Assembly: GCA_947474455.1 (NCBI GenBank)
Contig: CANJIL010000024.1
Span: forward strand, 1 to 42,364
From: Hyphomonadaceae bacterium
GTDB lineage: Bacteria; Pseudomonadota; Alphaproteobacteria; Caulobacterales; Hyphomonadaceae
Length of the DNA stretch: 42,364 nt
Direction: 5' to 3'
A model generated the notes under the pieces. That model was given only the letters and a program-made list of their open reading frames with translations, did not search any database and had not been told where the DNA came from. This document shows, in pieces, positions 31,828 through 40,163 of this stretch. Position 1 is the stretch's first letter; each line of letters begins with the position of its first letter. A program made the position numbers and the translations under genes.

Positions 31828-34119
31828 ATGACGTCAACCAAACTCTTGGAAACGCCAGCGGTCGCCCAGGCCGTCGTCGGTTCGTTGCCGTGCTGCATCG
31901 TTGATGCGCGCGATCGCATCACCGAGGTCAACGCCGCATTTGCCGTGCGTCTCAAACGGCCGGCCCCGCATCTGGTCGGCGTTGAAATTCTTGAGCTGAT
32001 CCGCGGGTTGGCGGTGGATGAATCCCGCTCAACAGGCGCCCACTGCTTTCATCTGCGCGAGGGAGAAGACGAAAGCTGGATCCGGCTCGACCGCATGTCT
32101 GTCACGCCCGGACGCGAGGTCGTGTGTCTTGTCGATGTGACACGCGAGTGGTCGGCGCTGACCACGGTCGCCAACGCCCGCATCGCGCGCGACCGCCTCA
32201 TGAAAGATGCTGAGATCGCGGCCTGGCGTTTCGATCCGGACCACGAGGTTTACCACTTTTCCGGCGAGCTTTCGCTTGCCTACGAAGCGCTGGCCCAGCC
32301 GGTGCCGCTCGAAATCCTGATACGGACGCAGCATCCCGGCGATGTCGCCAACGACCGCGAAATACGCGAGCGTCTGACCGCCGAGGGCGGCACGGCCGAA
32401 GCAGAGATGCGCTATCGCGATCTCATCGGCGCATGGAAGACGCTGCGTGTTCACTACCGCAGTGGGCGCAGGCTGGCGTCGGGAAAGTTCGAAATGTTCG
32501 GGATCAGTCTTAACGTCACGGAGCTAGCGCACGCACGTGACCGGGCCGACCTGATGTCGGGCAGGCTCGAACTGGCGACTGCCGCCGCAAGCGCGGGCGT
32601 TTTCGAAATAGATCTCAAGCTCGGCGACCGTTGGTCATCTGAACAGTTCGATCGGCTTGTGGGCCCCGATGCGATGGCTCGCTATCACACGAACATATTC
32701 GGGCTCTACATGGACGAGGAGCAGCCTGCTCTGCTGGCCAGCTGGGAACGCTGTCTTCTGTCCCCAAGCGTCGAAAGGATCGATACGCGGCTCTATCGTC
32801 CGGACGGCAAGGGCCGCTGGGTGCGTTTGTTCATGCGTGTCCATCGCGACGCTGCGGGCGAGCGCACACGTGTCGTCGGCCTCATGATCGACATTCACGA
32901 ACAGAAGAAGCAGGAGCTTGCTCTGGTCGAAGCCAAGCTGCAGGCCGAAGCGGCGACGGTTGCGAAATCAAACTTCCTCGCGGCGATGAGCCACGAAATC
33001 CGCACGCCGCTCAACGGCATTCTCGGCATGGCCCAGGTGCTCCAGGGCGAACAGCTGACGGGCGCGCAGAGTGAGCGTGTCAACGTCATCTCGGAATCCG
33101 GTCAGACGCTCATGGCGTTGCTCAACGACGTGCTGGACATCTCCAAGATCGAAGCGGGCAAGATGGAAATCGCACCAGTCGACGGCGAACTGGCCGTGAC
33201 GCTGGAGCGCATGCGCCAGCTTTTCCTTGCCCAAGCGCAGGAGAGGGGCCTCAGCCTGCGGCTCGAGATCGACGACAGCGTGCCGGCGGTGCTGCGTTAT
33301 GATCCCGTTCGCGTGCGGCAGTGTTTCTCGAACCTCCTGTCCAACGCCATCAAGTTCACCGAACATGGCGGCGTCTCAGCGCGCGTGCGGGCCGATCAGC
33401 ACGCCGATGGTCAATGGTGCGTGCAGGTATCGGTCAGCGACACCGGCATTGGCATGGACGAGGAAACAAGGGCACGGCTGTTCGGCGCCTTCACGCAGGC
33501 AGACGTCACGATCAGCCGGCGCTTCGGCGGCACGGGTCTTGGTCTTGCAATCACCCGGCGCCTCGCGCGCCTGATGGGCGGCGACATCACGGTGGACAGC
33601 CAGCCCTGCGAAGGATCGACTTTCTATCTCACCTTCATGGCCGAATCGGGCGTGAAACTGCGGCCTGCGCCAGACCAGCCCGCAGAGGTTGCGCCGAACG
33701 ACAACAAGCTGCGTCCTGTGATGAATGCGCGGCTGCTGCTAGTTGACGACAATCCGGTCAACCGCCAGGTGGTGCGGCTGTTCATGGCGCAACTCGCACC
33801 GGAAATCGTCGAGGCGGTGAACGGCGAGGAGGCGCTCGCGCGTCTCGCAGAGCAGCCATTCGACATCGTGCTGCTGGACGTCCACATGCCGGTAATGGAC
33901 GGCAGGGAGGCGATCAAGCGCATCCGCACGGGCGGCCAGCCCTGGAAGGATATCCCGGTCATCGCCCTGACGGCTGACGCCATGAGCGGCGATCGCGAGC
34001 GGTATCTCGACATGGGCATGAGCGACTACATCCCCAAGCCGATCGATGCGCGCGAGCTGACAGCCAAGTATGTCAGGCTGCTGCAGGGCAGGCAGCTTGT
34101 CGCCACCAAGGCGGCCTGA
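31828..34119 (+). CDS. hybrid sensor histidine kinase / response regulator
   Basis: 763 residues, soluble by sequence with no membrane span. N-terminal PAS-like segments (about 10-110, 130-235 and 245-370, the last including VRLFMRVHRDAAGERTRVVGLMIDIHEQK) lead into the HisKA domain AMSHEIRTPLNGILGMAQVLQ with the phospho-acceptor H389. Then come the HATPase (N-box FSNLLSNAIKFTEHGG at about 495, G-boxes DTGIGMDEE and FGGTGLGLAI) and a receiver domain with acceptor D684 in LLDVHMPVMDG. A conserved lysine (PKPIDARE) completes it. The signal is unknown; its target regulator is not adjacent. Upstream is the TetR operator region, so the promoters lie back to back. Confidence 0.93.
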   Translation: MTSTKLLETPAVAQAVVGSLPCCIVDARDRITEVNAAFAVRLKRPAPHLVGVEILELIRGLAVDESRSTGAHCFHLREGEDESWIRLDRMSVTPGREVVCLVDVTREWSALTTVANARIARDRLMKDAEIAAWRFDPDHEVYHFSGELSLAYEALAQPVPLEILIRTQHPGDVANDREIRERLTAEGGTAEAEMRYRDLIGAWKTLRVHYRSGRRLASGKFEMFGISLNVTELAHARDRADLMSGRLELATAAASAGVFEIDLKLGDRWSSEQFDRLVGPDAMARYHTNIFGLYMDEEQPALLASWERCLLSPSVERIDTRLYRPDGKGRWVRLFMRVHRDAAGERTRVVGLMIDIHEQKKQELALVEAKLQAEAATVAKSNFLAAMSHEIRTPLNGILGMAQVLQGEQLTGAQSERVNVISESGQTLMALLNDVLDISKIEAGKMEIAPVDGELAVTLERMRQLFLAQAQERGLSLRLEIDDSVPAVLRYDPVRVRQCFSNLLSNAIKFTEHGGVSARVRADQHADGQWCVQVSVSDTGIGMDEETRARLFGAFTQADVTISRRFGGTGLGLAITRRLARLMGGDITVDSQPCEGSTFYLTFMAESGVKLRPAPDQPAEVAPNDNKLRPVMNARLLLVDDNPVNRQVVRLFMAQLAPEIVEAVNGEEALARLAEQPFDIVLLDVHMPVMDGREAIKRIRTGGQPWKDIPVIALTADAMSGDRERYLDMGMSDYIPKPIDARELTAKYVRLLQGRQLVATKAA

Positions 34120-34131
34120 CGCGACTCGCCT

Positions 34132-34740
34132 TTACTTGAAGTGCTCGGAGAAGAAGGCAATCACGCGATTGGCGGCGATCTCGCGCTGATCATTGGTTTC
34201 GCCCAAGGACTGGCCAAGCTTGCCTTCAAGCAACAGCGTGGCGAGACCATGCGCCATCGACCATGTGGCGATGACCGGGGTCAGGTCCGGATTGGACTTG
34301 TCGGCCGACGTGCCTGATGCCCCTAACACTTCGACCGGCACATTGAAGCAGCGGTCGGCCTTCGCCTTGGCGTCGGGATAGCGCGACAGATCCACCATCT
34401 CGCAGCGGAACATGAGACGAAAGACTTCCGGGTTGTTCAGCGCGAAACGGACATAGGCCTCGCCCATCGCGCGGTTCTTCGAGGCCCTATCGCGGGCGAG
34501 CCCGATAGCGCTGACCATGTAGTCGTACAGCTGCTCGAAGCCCTCGCCGGCAAGTTCGGCAAGTATGGCCTCGCGGTCCTGGAAATAGTGATACGGCGCC
34601 TGGTGGCTTACGCCGGCGCGGCGCGCCACCTCACGCATCGACAGGGCGCCCAGCCCGCCTTCGTTCATCAGCTCAAGGCTTGCCCGAAGGATTCCGGCTC
34701 GAACGTCATCCTTGCCGCTGGCTCGAGTCAGTGTGGTCAT
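34132..34740 (-). CDS. TetR family regulator
   Basis: 202 residues. The helix-turn-helix region is LSMREVARRAGVSHQAPYHYFQDREAILAELA (about 35-66), with the YHYF motif of the family; the rest is a helical domain related to TetR_C_25/WHG-type. The start at 34740 (ATG) has no strong ribosome site. The gene is divergent from the ketoacyl-synthase/acyl-CoA dehydrogenase pair across a 261-base region that carries an inverted repeat and a likely promoter (34756-34794), so regulation of fatty-acid or acyl metabolism is a reasonable inference. Confidence 0.88.
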   Translation of the reverse strand: MTTLTRASGKDDVRAGILRASLELMNEGGLGALSMREVARRAGVSHQAPYHYFQDREAILAELAGEGFEQLYDYMVSAIGLARDRASKNRAMGEAYVRFALNNPEVFRLMFRCEMVDLSRYPDAKAKADRCFNVPVEVLGASGTSADKSNPDLTPVIATWSMAHGLATLLLEGKLGQSLGETNDQREIAANRVIAFFSEHFK

Positions 34741-34755
34741 ATCCCGCCTGTATTT

Positions 34756-34794
34756 GCTTGACGATGTCTAGATGCGGCATCCGCCAAGTCAAGC
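34756..34794 (-). promoter_or_regulatory. promoter/operator between tetR and the KAS III gene
   Basis: GCTTGAC (34756-34762) and GTCAAGC (34788-34794) are an inverted pair. On the minus strand TTGACT (34792-34787) and TAGACA (34770-34765) are spaced 16 bases, giving -35 and -10 boxes for the TetR gene. The 261-base region continues to 35001 without a plausible ORF. Confidence 0.5.
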
Positions 34795-35001
34795 TCTGCG
34801 TCAGTTTGGTGACATAAACCGGCTGGGCTGTCAGCCGAGAGGGAAGAAGCAAAAAACATGAATGTCTATCGATGATTGGCGGCGATCTTCCGACGTGACT
34901 ACGCGAAGGAAGCTTGGGCGCGATCTGCTCGCGGGCTGAGGGCTATACTCGACGGTCCTGCGGGCGCGGTCTACACAGCCCTCTTCACATTGAGGTCTGT
35001 C

Positions 35002-36123
35002 ATGTCGCGTCCCGTGATTTCGGCGACCGGTCTCTATACACCGCCTCATTCGATTTCGAACGCCGAGCTGGTGACCAGTCTCAACTCCTGGACGGACAAC
35101 TGGAACGCCGAGCACGCTGACGAGATCGCGGCCGGCAAGCTGGAAGCAAAGCAGCATTCCTCCGTTGAGTTCATCGAGAAGGCGTCGGGCATCAAGTCGC
35201 GTTTCGTGGTCGAAAAGTCCGGCGTGATCGATCCCAAGGTGATGCGGCCCTATATTCCGGAACGCCCGAACGAGCAGATATCCGTTCTTGCAGAGATCGC
35301 CGTCAGTGCAGCGCGGGAAGCGATGGCGAAAGCGGGCCGCGAAGGCAGGGAGATCGACGCGGTGATCTGCGCCGCCTCGAACATGCAGCGCGCCTATCCT
35401 GCCATGGCCGTGGAAGTACAGGCGGCCATCGGCGCCGAAGGTTTCGCATTCGACATGAACGTGGCGTGCTCGTCCGCGACCTTCGGCATTCAGACGGCGG
35501 CTGACTTCGTCCGCGCCGGGCACGCGAAAACGGTGCTGATGGTCAACCCGGAAATCTGCTCCGGCCACCTCAACTTCACCGACCGCGACAGCCATTTCAT
35601 CTTTGGAGACGTCGCAACCGCAGTGTTGATCGAGGCGGAGGACGTCGCGCCCAGGGGATCGTGGTCGATCCTTGGCACGCACCTGAAAACGCAATTCTCG
35701 AACAATATCCGTAACAATTTCGGCTTCCTCAATCGCGCGGACCCGTCCGGCGTCGGCGCGAGGGACAAGCTGTTCGTCCAGGAAGGGCGGAAGGTCTTCA
35801 AGGAAGTCGTGCCGATGGTGTCGGCAATGATCCAGAGCGAGATGGATCGGCTCGGCATCCGCCCTTCCGATCTCAAGCGCATGTGGCTGCACCAGGCCAA
35901 TGCGGGCATGAACCGACTAATCGCCGAGCGCGTGCTGGGACATGAGGCGAGCGAAAACGAGAGCCCGACCGTGCTGGATACCTACGCCAACACATCCTCC
36001 GCCGGCTCGATCATCGCCTTCCACAAGCACTCGGGCGATTTCCGGCCGGGCGAGAAGGGCGTGATCTGCTCGTTCGGCGCCGGCTATTCGGCTGGAACTG
36101 TGTTTGTCGAGAAGGCAGCCTGA
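35002..36123 (+). CDS. 3-oxoacyl-ACP synthase III family (FabH-like)
   Basis: 373 residues. I chose ATG 35002, where the thiolase-fold sequence begins (MSRPVISATGLYTP); the frame is open 42 codons upstream but this is unlikely to be used. Catalytic residues are present: C156 in NVACSSATFG, H297 in LHQANAG and N330 in YANTSSAGS, the Cys-His-Asn triad of FabH-type condensing enzymes. The product is somewhat longer than FabH (about 320), with an insert near residues 40-80. It may initiate fatty-acid or specialised acyl chains. It is followed by an acyl-CoA dehydrogenase gene 24 bases later, and divergently flanked by a TetR gene. Confidence 0.85.
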   Translation: MSRPVISATGLYTPPHSISNAELVTSLNSWTDNWNAEHADEIAAGKLEAKQHSSVEFIEKASGIKSRFVVEKSGVIDPKVMRPYIPERPNEQISVLAEIAVSAAREAMAKAGREGREIDAVICAASNMQRAYPAMAVEVQAAIGAEGFAFDMNVACSSATFGIQTAADFVRAGHAKTVLMVNPEICSGHLNFTDRDSHFIFGDVATAVLIEAEDVAPRGSWSILGTHLKTQFSNNIRNNFGFLNRADPSGVGARDKLFVQEGRKVFKEVVPMVSAMIQSEMDRLGIRPSDLKRMWLHQANAGMNRLIAERVLGHEASENESPTVLDTYANTSSAGSIIAFHKHSGDFRPGEKGVICSFGAGYSAGTVFVEKAA

Positions 36124-36147
36124 AGGTTCGCGAGTCTGGAGCTCCCC

Positions 36148-37311
36148 ATGTCCGTCCTCAATGTCGAACGTCCCGACTTCATGCGGGAGGAAGACATCCG
36201 CATGTTCGAGGATTCGGTGGCGCGGTTCTTCGACCAGCACGCTCCGCCTGAACGCGTCGAGACATGGCGCAAGGACAAGGTGGTTGAACGCGCCATGTGG
36301 ACCGAGGCGGCGCATGCAGGACTTCTGGGCCTGTCCACGCCGGAGGAATATGGCGGCATGGGCGGGGACTATCGCCACGAAGTCATCCTGATGGAGCAGA
36401 TCGGGCTGAAGGGCGTCGATGGTTTCGGCGCCTCGCTGCACAATGCGATCGTGATGCCCTACATCGTACACTACGGCTCCGAGGAGCAGAAGCAACGCTG
36501 GCTGCCGCGTCTCTCGTCCGGGGAATTGATCTCCGCCATAGCGATGACCGAGCCCGGCGCCGGCTCCGACCTGCAGGGCGTGAAGACCACGGCTAAGAAA
36601 TCCGGCGATGGCTACGTCATCAACGGCTCCAAGACATTCATCACCAATGGCCAGACCGCCAACCTTATCTGCGTCGTCGCAAAGACCGATCCTACGCAAG
36701 GCGCGAAAGGCATTTCGCTGCTCTTCGTCGAGACCGACGGCGCTGAAGGGTTCGAGCGCGGCCGCAATCTCAATAAGCTTGGCCAGGACGCGCAGGACAC
36801 GTCCGAACTGTTCTTCAACGATGTGAAAGTCCCCGCCGACAACCTGCTCGGCGGCGCGGAAGGGCAGGGCTTCTACCAGCTGATGGCGCAGCTTCCGCAG
36901 GAGCGCCTCAACATCGCTGTGCAGGGCATCGCGACCATCGAACGCGCGCTTGAGCTGACCATCCATTATGTGAAGGACCGCAAGGCGTTCGGCCAACGCA
37001 TTCTTGATTTCCAGAACACGCAGTTCGTGCTCGCCGAATGCAAGACCGAGGCGACGGTCGCCCGCGTCTTCGTCGACCACTGCATCGGTGTCCACCTGAA
37101 GGGCAAGCTCGATGCGGCGACGGCATCGATGGCGAAATACTGGGTGAGCGATCTTGAAGGCAAGATCGTGGATCGCTGCCTGCAGCTCTTTGGCGGCTAT
37201 GGCTTCATGGACGAATTCCCGATCAGCCGCATGTATCGCGACAGCCGAATCCAGCGTATCTATGGCGGCACAAACGAGATCATGAAACTGCTTATCGCGC
37301 GTACGCTGTAG
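36148..37311 (+). CDS. acyl-CoA dehydrogenase (IVD/LCAD type)
   Basis: 387 residues. FAD-site motifs are AMTEPGAGSDLQGVKTTA, DGYVINGSKTFITNG and the C-terminal FGGYGFMDEFPISRMYRDSRIQRIYGGTNEIMK. In medium-chain enzymes the catalytic base lies in the YEGT position, where this protein has YGGT. Instead a glutamate (E252) is present in LPQERLNIAV, the base location of isovaleryl- and long-chain acyl-CoA dehydrogenases. The enzyme should oxidise acyl-CoA to trans-2-enoyl-CoA with an electron-transfer flavoprotein. It follows the FabH-like gene by 24 bases and is probably co-transcribed. Confidence 0.9.
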   Translation: MSVLNVERPDFMREEDIRMFEDSVARFFDQHAPPERVETWRKDKVVERAMWTEAAHAGLLGLSTPEEYGGMGGDYRHEVILMEQIGLKGVDGFGASLHNAIVMPYIVHYGSEEQKQRWLPRLSSGELISAIAMTEPGAGSDLQGVKTTAKKSGDGYVINGSKTFITNGQTANLICVVAKTDPTQGAKGISLLFVETDGAEGFERGRNLNKLGQDAQDTSELFFNDVKVPADNLLGGAEGQGFYQLMAQLPQERLNIAVQGIATIERALELTIHYVKDRKAFGQRILDFQNTQFVLAECKTEATVARVFVDHCIGVHLKGKLDAATASMAKYWVSDLEGKIVDRCLQLFGGYGFMDEFPISRMYRDSRIQRIYGGTNEIMKLLIARTL

Positions 37312-37329
37312 CGTCCCTATATCCCAGAT

Positions 37330-38109
37330 ATGCGCGCAGTTTTCGACCGCCGCGAGTTGACCGGGCCGTTCGACATTGTCGGCGACGTACACGGCTGCGC
37401 AGACGAACTTGAGCTACTGCTCGCCCAGCTGGGCTATCGCGTAGAATGGTCCGGCAGGGATGTCGCCGTCTCGCCACCGCCTGGGCGCACGCTCGTCTTT
37501 GTTGGCGACCTCGTCGATCGCGGCCCCCGCATCGCGGATGTGCTGCGCATCGCCATGGCGATGGCGGAGCAGGGGACGGCGCTTTGCGTCGAAGGCAATC
37601 ACGAAAACAAGCTGAGCCGCTGGCTCGCCGGCGCCAAGGTGAAGACCGGCCACGGCCTACAAATGTCCATCGACCAGATGGAAGCGGAAACGCCCGACTT
37701 TCGCTCGAAGGCGAAGGACTTCATCGATTCTCTGCCGCCCTATCTCTGGCTCGATGGCGGCGATCTGGTCGTGGCGCATGCCGGCCTGCGGGAAGACATG
37801 ATCGGTCAGACATGCGGCAAGGTCCGCTCCTTCGCCCTCTATGGCGATACGACAGGCGAGACCGATGGCTATGGTTCGCCGGTTCGGCTCAACTGGGCGC
37901 TGGAGCATGATGGGGCGCCGGCCATCGTCTATGGCCATGTCGCCGCGCCTGATGTGCAGGCGGTCAACAACACCTGGTGCCTCGACACGGGCTGTTGCTT
38001 TGGCGGGCGACTCACGGCGTTGCGCTGGCCCGAGCGGGAGCTGGCAAGCGTGCCTGCAGCCCTCGAGTATTTTACGCCTGCCCGCCCGTTGACCGCGCGC
38101 ACGCGCTGA
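37330..38109 (+). CDS. bis(5'-nucleosyl)-tetraphosphatase / PrpE-like phosphatase
   Basis: 259 residues of the calcineurin-like metallophosphatase superfamily: GDVHGCADE, FVGDLVDRGP, EGNHENKLSRW, VAHAGLR and IVYGHVAAPDV, in the order seen in PrpE/ApaH-like and Pnkp-phosphatase proteins. C-terminal WCLDTGCCFGGRLTAL also matches that group. Substrates may be diadenosine polyphosphates or protein or RNA phosphates; the sequence does not decide. Start ATG 37330 follows only 18 bases after the acyl-CoA dehydrogenase stop, hinting at a common transcript. Confidence 0.85.
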   Translation: MRAVFDRRELTGPFDIVGDVHGCADELELLLAQLGYRVEWSGRDVAVSPPPGRTLVFVGDLVDRGPRIADVLRIAMAMAEQGTALCVEGNHENKLSRWLAGAKVKTGHGLQMSIDQMEAETPDFRSKAKDFIDSLPPYLWLDGGDLVVAHAGLREDMIGQTCGKVRSFALYGDTTGETDGYGSPVRLNWALEHDGAPAIVYGHVAAPDVQAVNNTWCLDTGCCFGGRLTALRWPERELASVPAALEYFTPARPLTARTR

Positions 38110-38229
38110 TGCCGCGGAAGGGTCGACGGCATCTGGCTGTTGGCCTTTTCTGCGCGTGGTCCCGGCAGCAAACTCGCCCATGACGACGTATCCGGAGTTG
38201 CAGCTGGAAGAGCCGGCTTGGTCAAAACT

Positions 38230-38654
38230 GTGCCCCTCGCCATTTTAGGGTCCTGCGTCAGCCGTGATCTGCTCGACTTCGCGCCGGACCTGCCAATTCC
38301 GCGTGGCAGACAACATCGCCCACATCTCAATGGCCAGCCTCGCGACGCTGCCCCCCAAGTTCGCCGGCGGGCGGCACAGCCAGCATGGCCGTTTCTTGCG
38401 GCGTTGCGTCGGATTTTTCCAAGGATGCGCTCGCGCCGCAGCACAGTGCGCTGCTGGAATCCCACTTCCCGGAAGTGAAGCGCCTTGCGGCACAGGTGAA
38501 AGTGCTGCGATTGGCGCCGCAGTTCTTCGCGGCCGACCCCAGCCACAAGTGGAGCATTGAACCCTTCCACTATTTGCAGGCTTACTATCCAGAATTCATG
38601 CTTGAGCTGAGGAAGCTGATGGGGCTCCAACCGGCCAACGCTGGCCGGGCTTGA
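38230..38654 (+). pseudogene. frameshifted DUF6270-like remnant
   Basis: Fragments of one protein appear in three frames. Frame 1 (from GTG 38230) gives VPLAILGSCVSRDLLDFAPDL. Frame 2 gives FRVADNIAHISMASLATLPPKF from about 38293, ending RFLRRCV. Frame 3 gives ASDFSKDALAP from about 38409, running to the C-terminus HKWSIEPFHYLQAYYPEFMLEL. The GSCVSRD opening and the HKW...PFHY end match my recollection of DUF6270, a domain linked to surface polysaccharide loci. The middle of the domain is missing, since the piece spans only about 140 residues. It is therefore a degraded gene, or contains sequencing errors. Start region is weak. Confidence 0.55.
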
Positions 38655-38707
38655 CCGCGTCTGGTCCGTCCCGTCCTGATGCCGTGGCGCGAAATAAGGG
38701 TCAGGTC

Positions 38708-39685
38708 ATGAAAACGCGGATCACCGAGATGTTCGGGATCGAGCATCCGATCATCCAGGGCGGGATGCATTATGTCGGCTTTGCGGAGCTGGCTGCGGCA
38801 GTCTCGAATGCGGGCGGGCTAGGCATCATCACCGGCCTCACGCAACGCACGCCTGAGAATCTCGCGAGGGAAATCCGCCGTTGCCGCGAGATGACGAACA
38901 AGCCGTTCGGCGTGAACCTCACCTTCCTTCCCGCCGTGACGCCGCCGGACTATCCTGGCTTTGTCCGCACGATCATTGAGGAAGGGATCAAGATTGTCGA
39001 GACGGCGGGCAACAACCCCAGTCAGGTGCTGCCTTTCTTCAGGCAGGCCGGCGTCAAAGTCATCCACAAATGCACATCGGTGCGCCACGCGAAGAAGGCT
39101 GAAGCGATCGGCTGCGACGCTGTCAGCGTCGACGGCTTCGAATGCGGCGGGCATCCGGGCGAAGATGACGTCCCGAACTTCATCCTGCTGCCGCGTGCGG
39201 CGGAGGAGCTGACTATCCCCTTCATCGCCTCAGGCGGCATGGCCGATGGCCGCTCGTTGGTGGCGGCCATGGCGCTGGGCGCGGGCGGCATGAATATGGG
39301 CACCCGCTTCATCGCGACGAAGGACGCGCCCGTCCACCAGAACGTGAAGGATGCTCTGCTGCAGGCGACGGAGCTCGACACCCGGCTGATCATGCGTCCG
39401 CTGCGCAATACCGAGCGTGTCCTGAACAACGCTGGCGTCGAGCGTATCCTCGAGAAAGAGAAACAGCTCGGCGCCGGCATCAAGTTCGAGGACATCATCG
39501 CCGAGGTCGCTGGCGTCTATCCGAAGGTCATGCAGCAGGGCGACATGAACGCGGGCGCATTCTCGTGCGGCATGGTCGCGGGCCTGATCCACGACATCCC
39601 GACCGTGAAGGAACTTATCGACCGCATAATGCGCGAAGCCGACGAGATCATCTCGAAACGCTTGACTGGCGCACTGCGCGGCTGA
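38708..39685 (+). CDS. nitronate monooxygenase-like FMN oxidoreductase
   Basis: 325 residues, start ATG 38708. The TIM-barrel opening FGIEHPIIQGGMHYVG, then NAGGLGIITG, CTSVRHAKKAEAIGCDAVSVDGFECGGHPG (with the flavin-proximal histidine) and IPFIASGGMADGRSLVAAMALGAGGMNMGTRF, are the signature of the nitronate monooxygenase/enoyl-ACP reductase II (FabK-like) family. FMN is bound at the GG...GTRF end. Reaction could be nitronate oxidation, or reduction of an acyl or quinone compound; the family is mixed. The nearby fatty-acid genes (KAS III, acyl-CoA dehydrogenase) would favour a role in acyl metabolism but do not prove it. Confidence 0.87.
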   Translation: MKTRITEMFGIEHPIIQGGMHYVGFAELAAAVSNAGGLGIITGLTQRTPENLAREIRRCREMTNKPFGVNLTFLPAVTPPDYPGFVRTIIEEGIKIVETAGNNPSQVLPFFRQAGVKVIHKCTSVRHAKKAEAIGCDAVSVDGFECGGHPGEDDVPNFILLPRAAEELTIPFIASGGMADGRSLVAAMALGAGGMNMGTRFIATKDAPVHQNVKDALLQATELDTRLIMRPLRNTERVLNNAGVERILEKEKQLGAGIKFEDIIAEVAGVYPKVMQQGDMNAGAFSCGMVAGLIHDIPTVKELIDRIMREADEIISKRLTGALRG

Positions 39686-40163
39686 GTGCGGCGAAAGCTA
39701 TTAGAAATCCTGTTACGGATAGCGAGCGGTCGCCCCCTACAATATCAGGCTGCCACACCCGCTGTCCGTAGGATCGCCCTCCGACGGCAGGACGGGTGGG
39801 GGTGTTTGGCCCCGCCAAAACATCGGTTGAGCAAGCCAGTTGCAGCTAACGCGCTTCAAGGCGAGACGAACAGCGAGGGATTGGTCTCCGAAGACAGTGA
39901 AACCGGCGGGGCCAGGGGTTATCCCGGATGACCCCTGAACACGCTGAACCGCGTGAACGGACATGGCGCCAAGGCCCCTGGCATCACGACGCCTAGTTGG
40001 CTGAAACACCGCCTCATGCGGCCGAACCGGGAGAAACCGTCACTGACGGGGCGCCCTTCACGCGTATTCGCCTGCCCACAAGCCTAGCGCTGGAACTACC
40101 CAGGGCGCATGACGCGCGCGCTGGTCCCTCATCTGGGGGAGAGCTACAGGTTCCCGCAGAGCG
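39686..40163 (+). ncRNA. unassigned non-coding stretch with RNA-like pairing
   Basis: No coding frame here looks genuine. A TACAAT motif (39738-39743, -10-like) may start a transcript. TGGCCCCGCC (39807-39816) is complementary to GGCGGGGCCA (39905-39914) over ten bases. A hairpin CAGGGGT/ACCCCTG (39913-39919 / 39931-39937) sits beside it, and GTCT-CCGA-AGAC (39884-39895) is nested inside. Further short stems occur in the 3' half. I found no tmRNA resume codon, RNase P core or SRP motif. Strand is a guess. Confidence 0.35.

Noticed and set aside
35917-37392. Long minus-strand frame (491 codons) opposite the acyl-CoA dehydrogenase
   Set aside because: Same reason: the plus strand encodes a convincing enzyme across the same bases and the antisense frame has no motif.
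39686-40163. tmRNA, RNase P RNA, SRP RNA or group I/II intron
   Set aside because: I looked for the tag-coding GCAAACGAC-like start, the GGxTTCGAC tmRNA signature, the GAGGAAAGTC RNase P core and intron domain V, and found none; left as unassigned.
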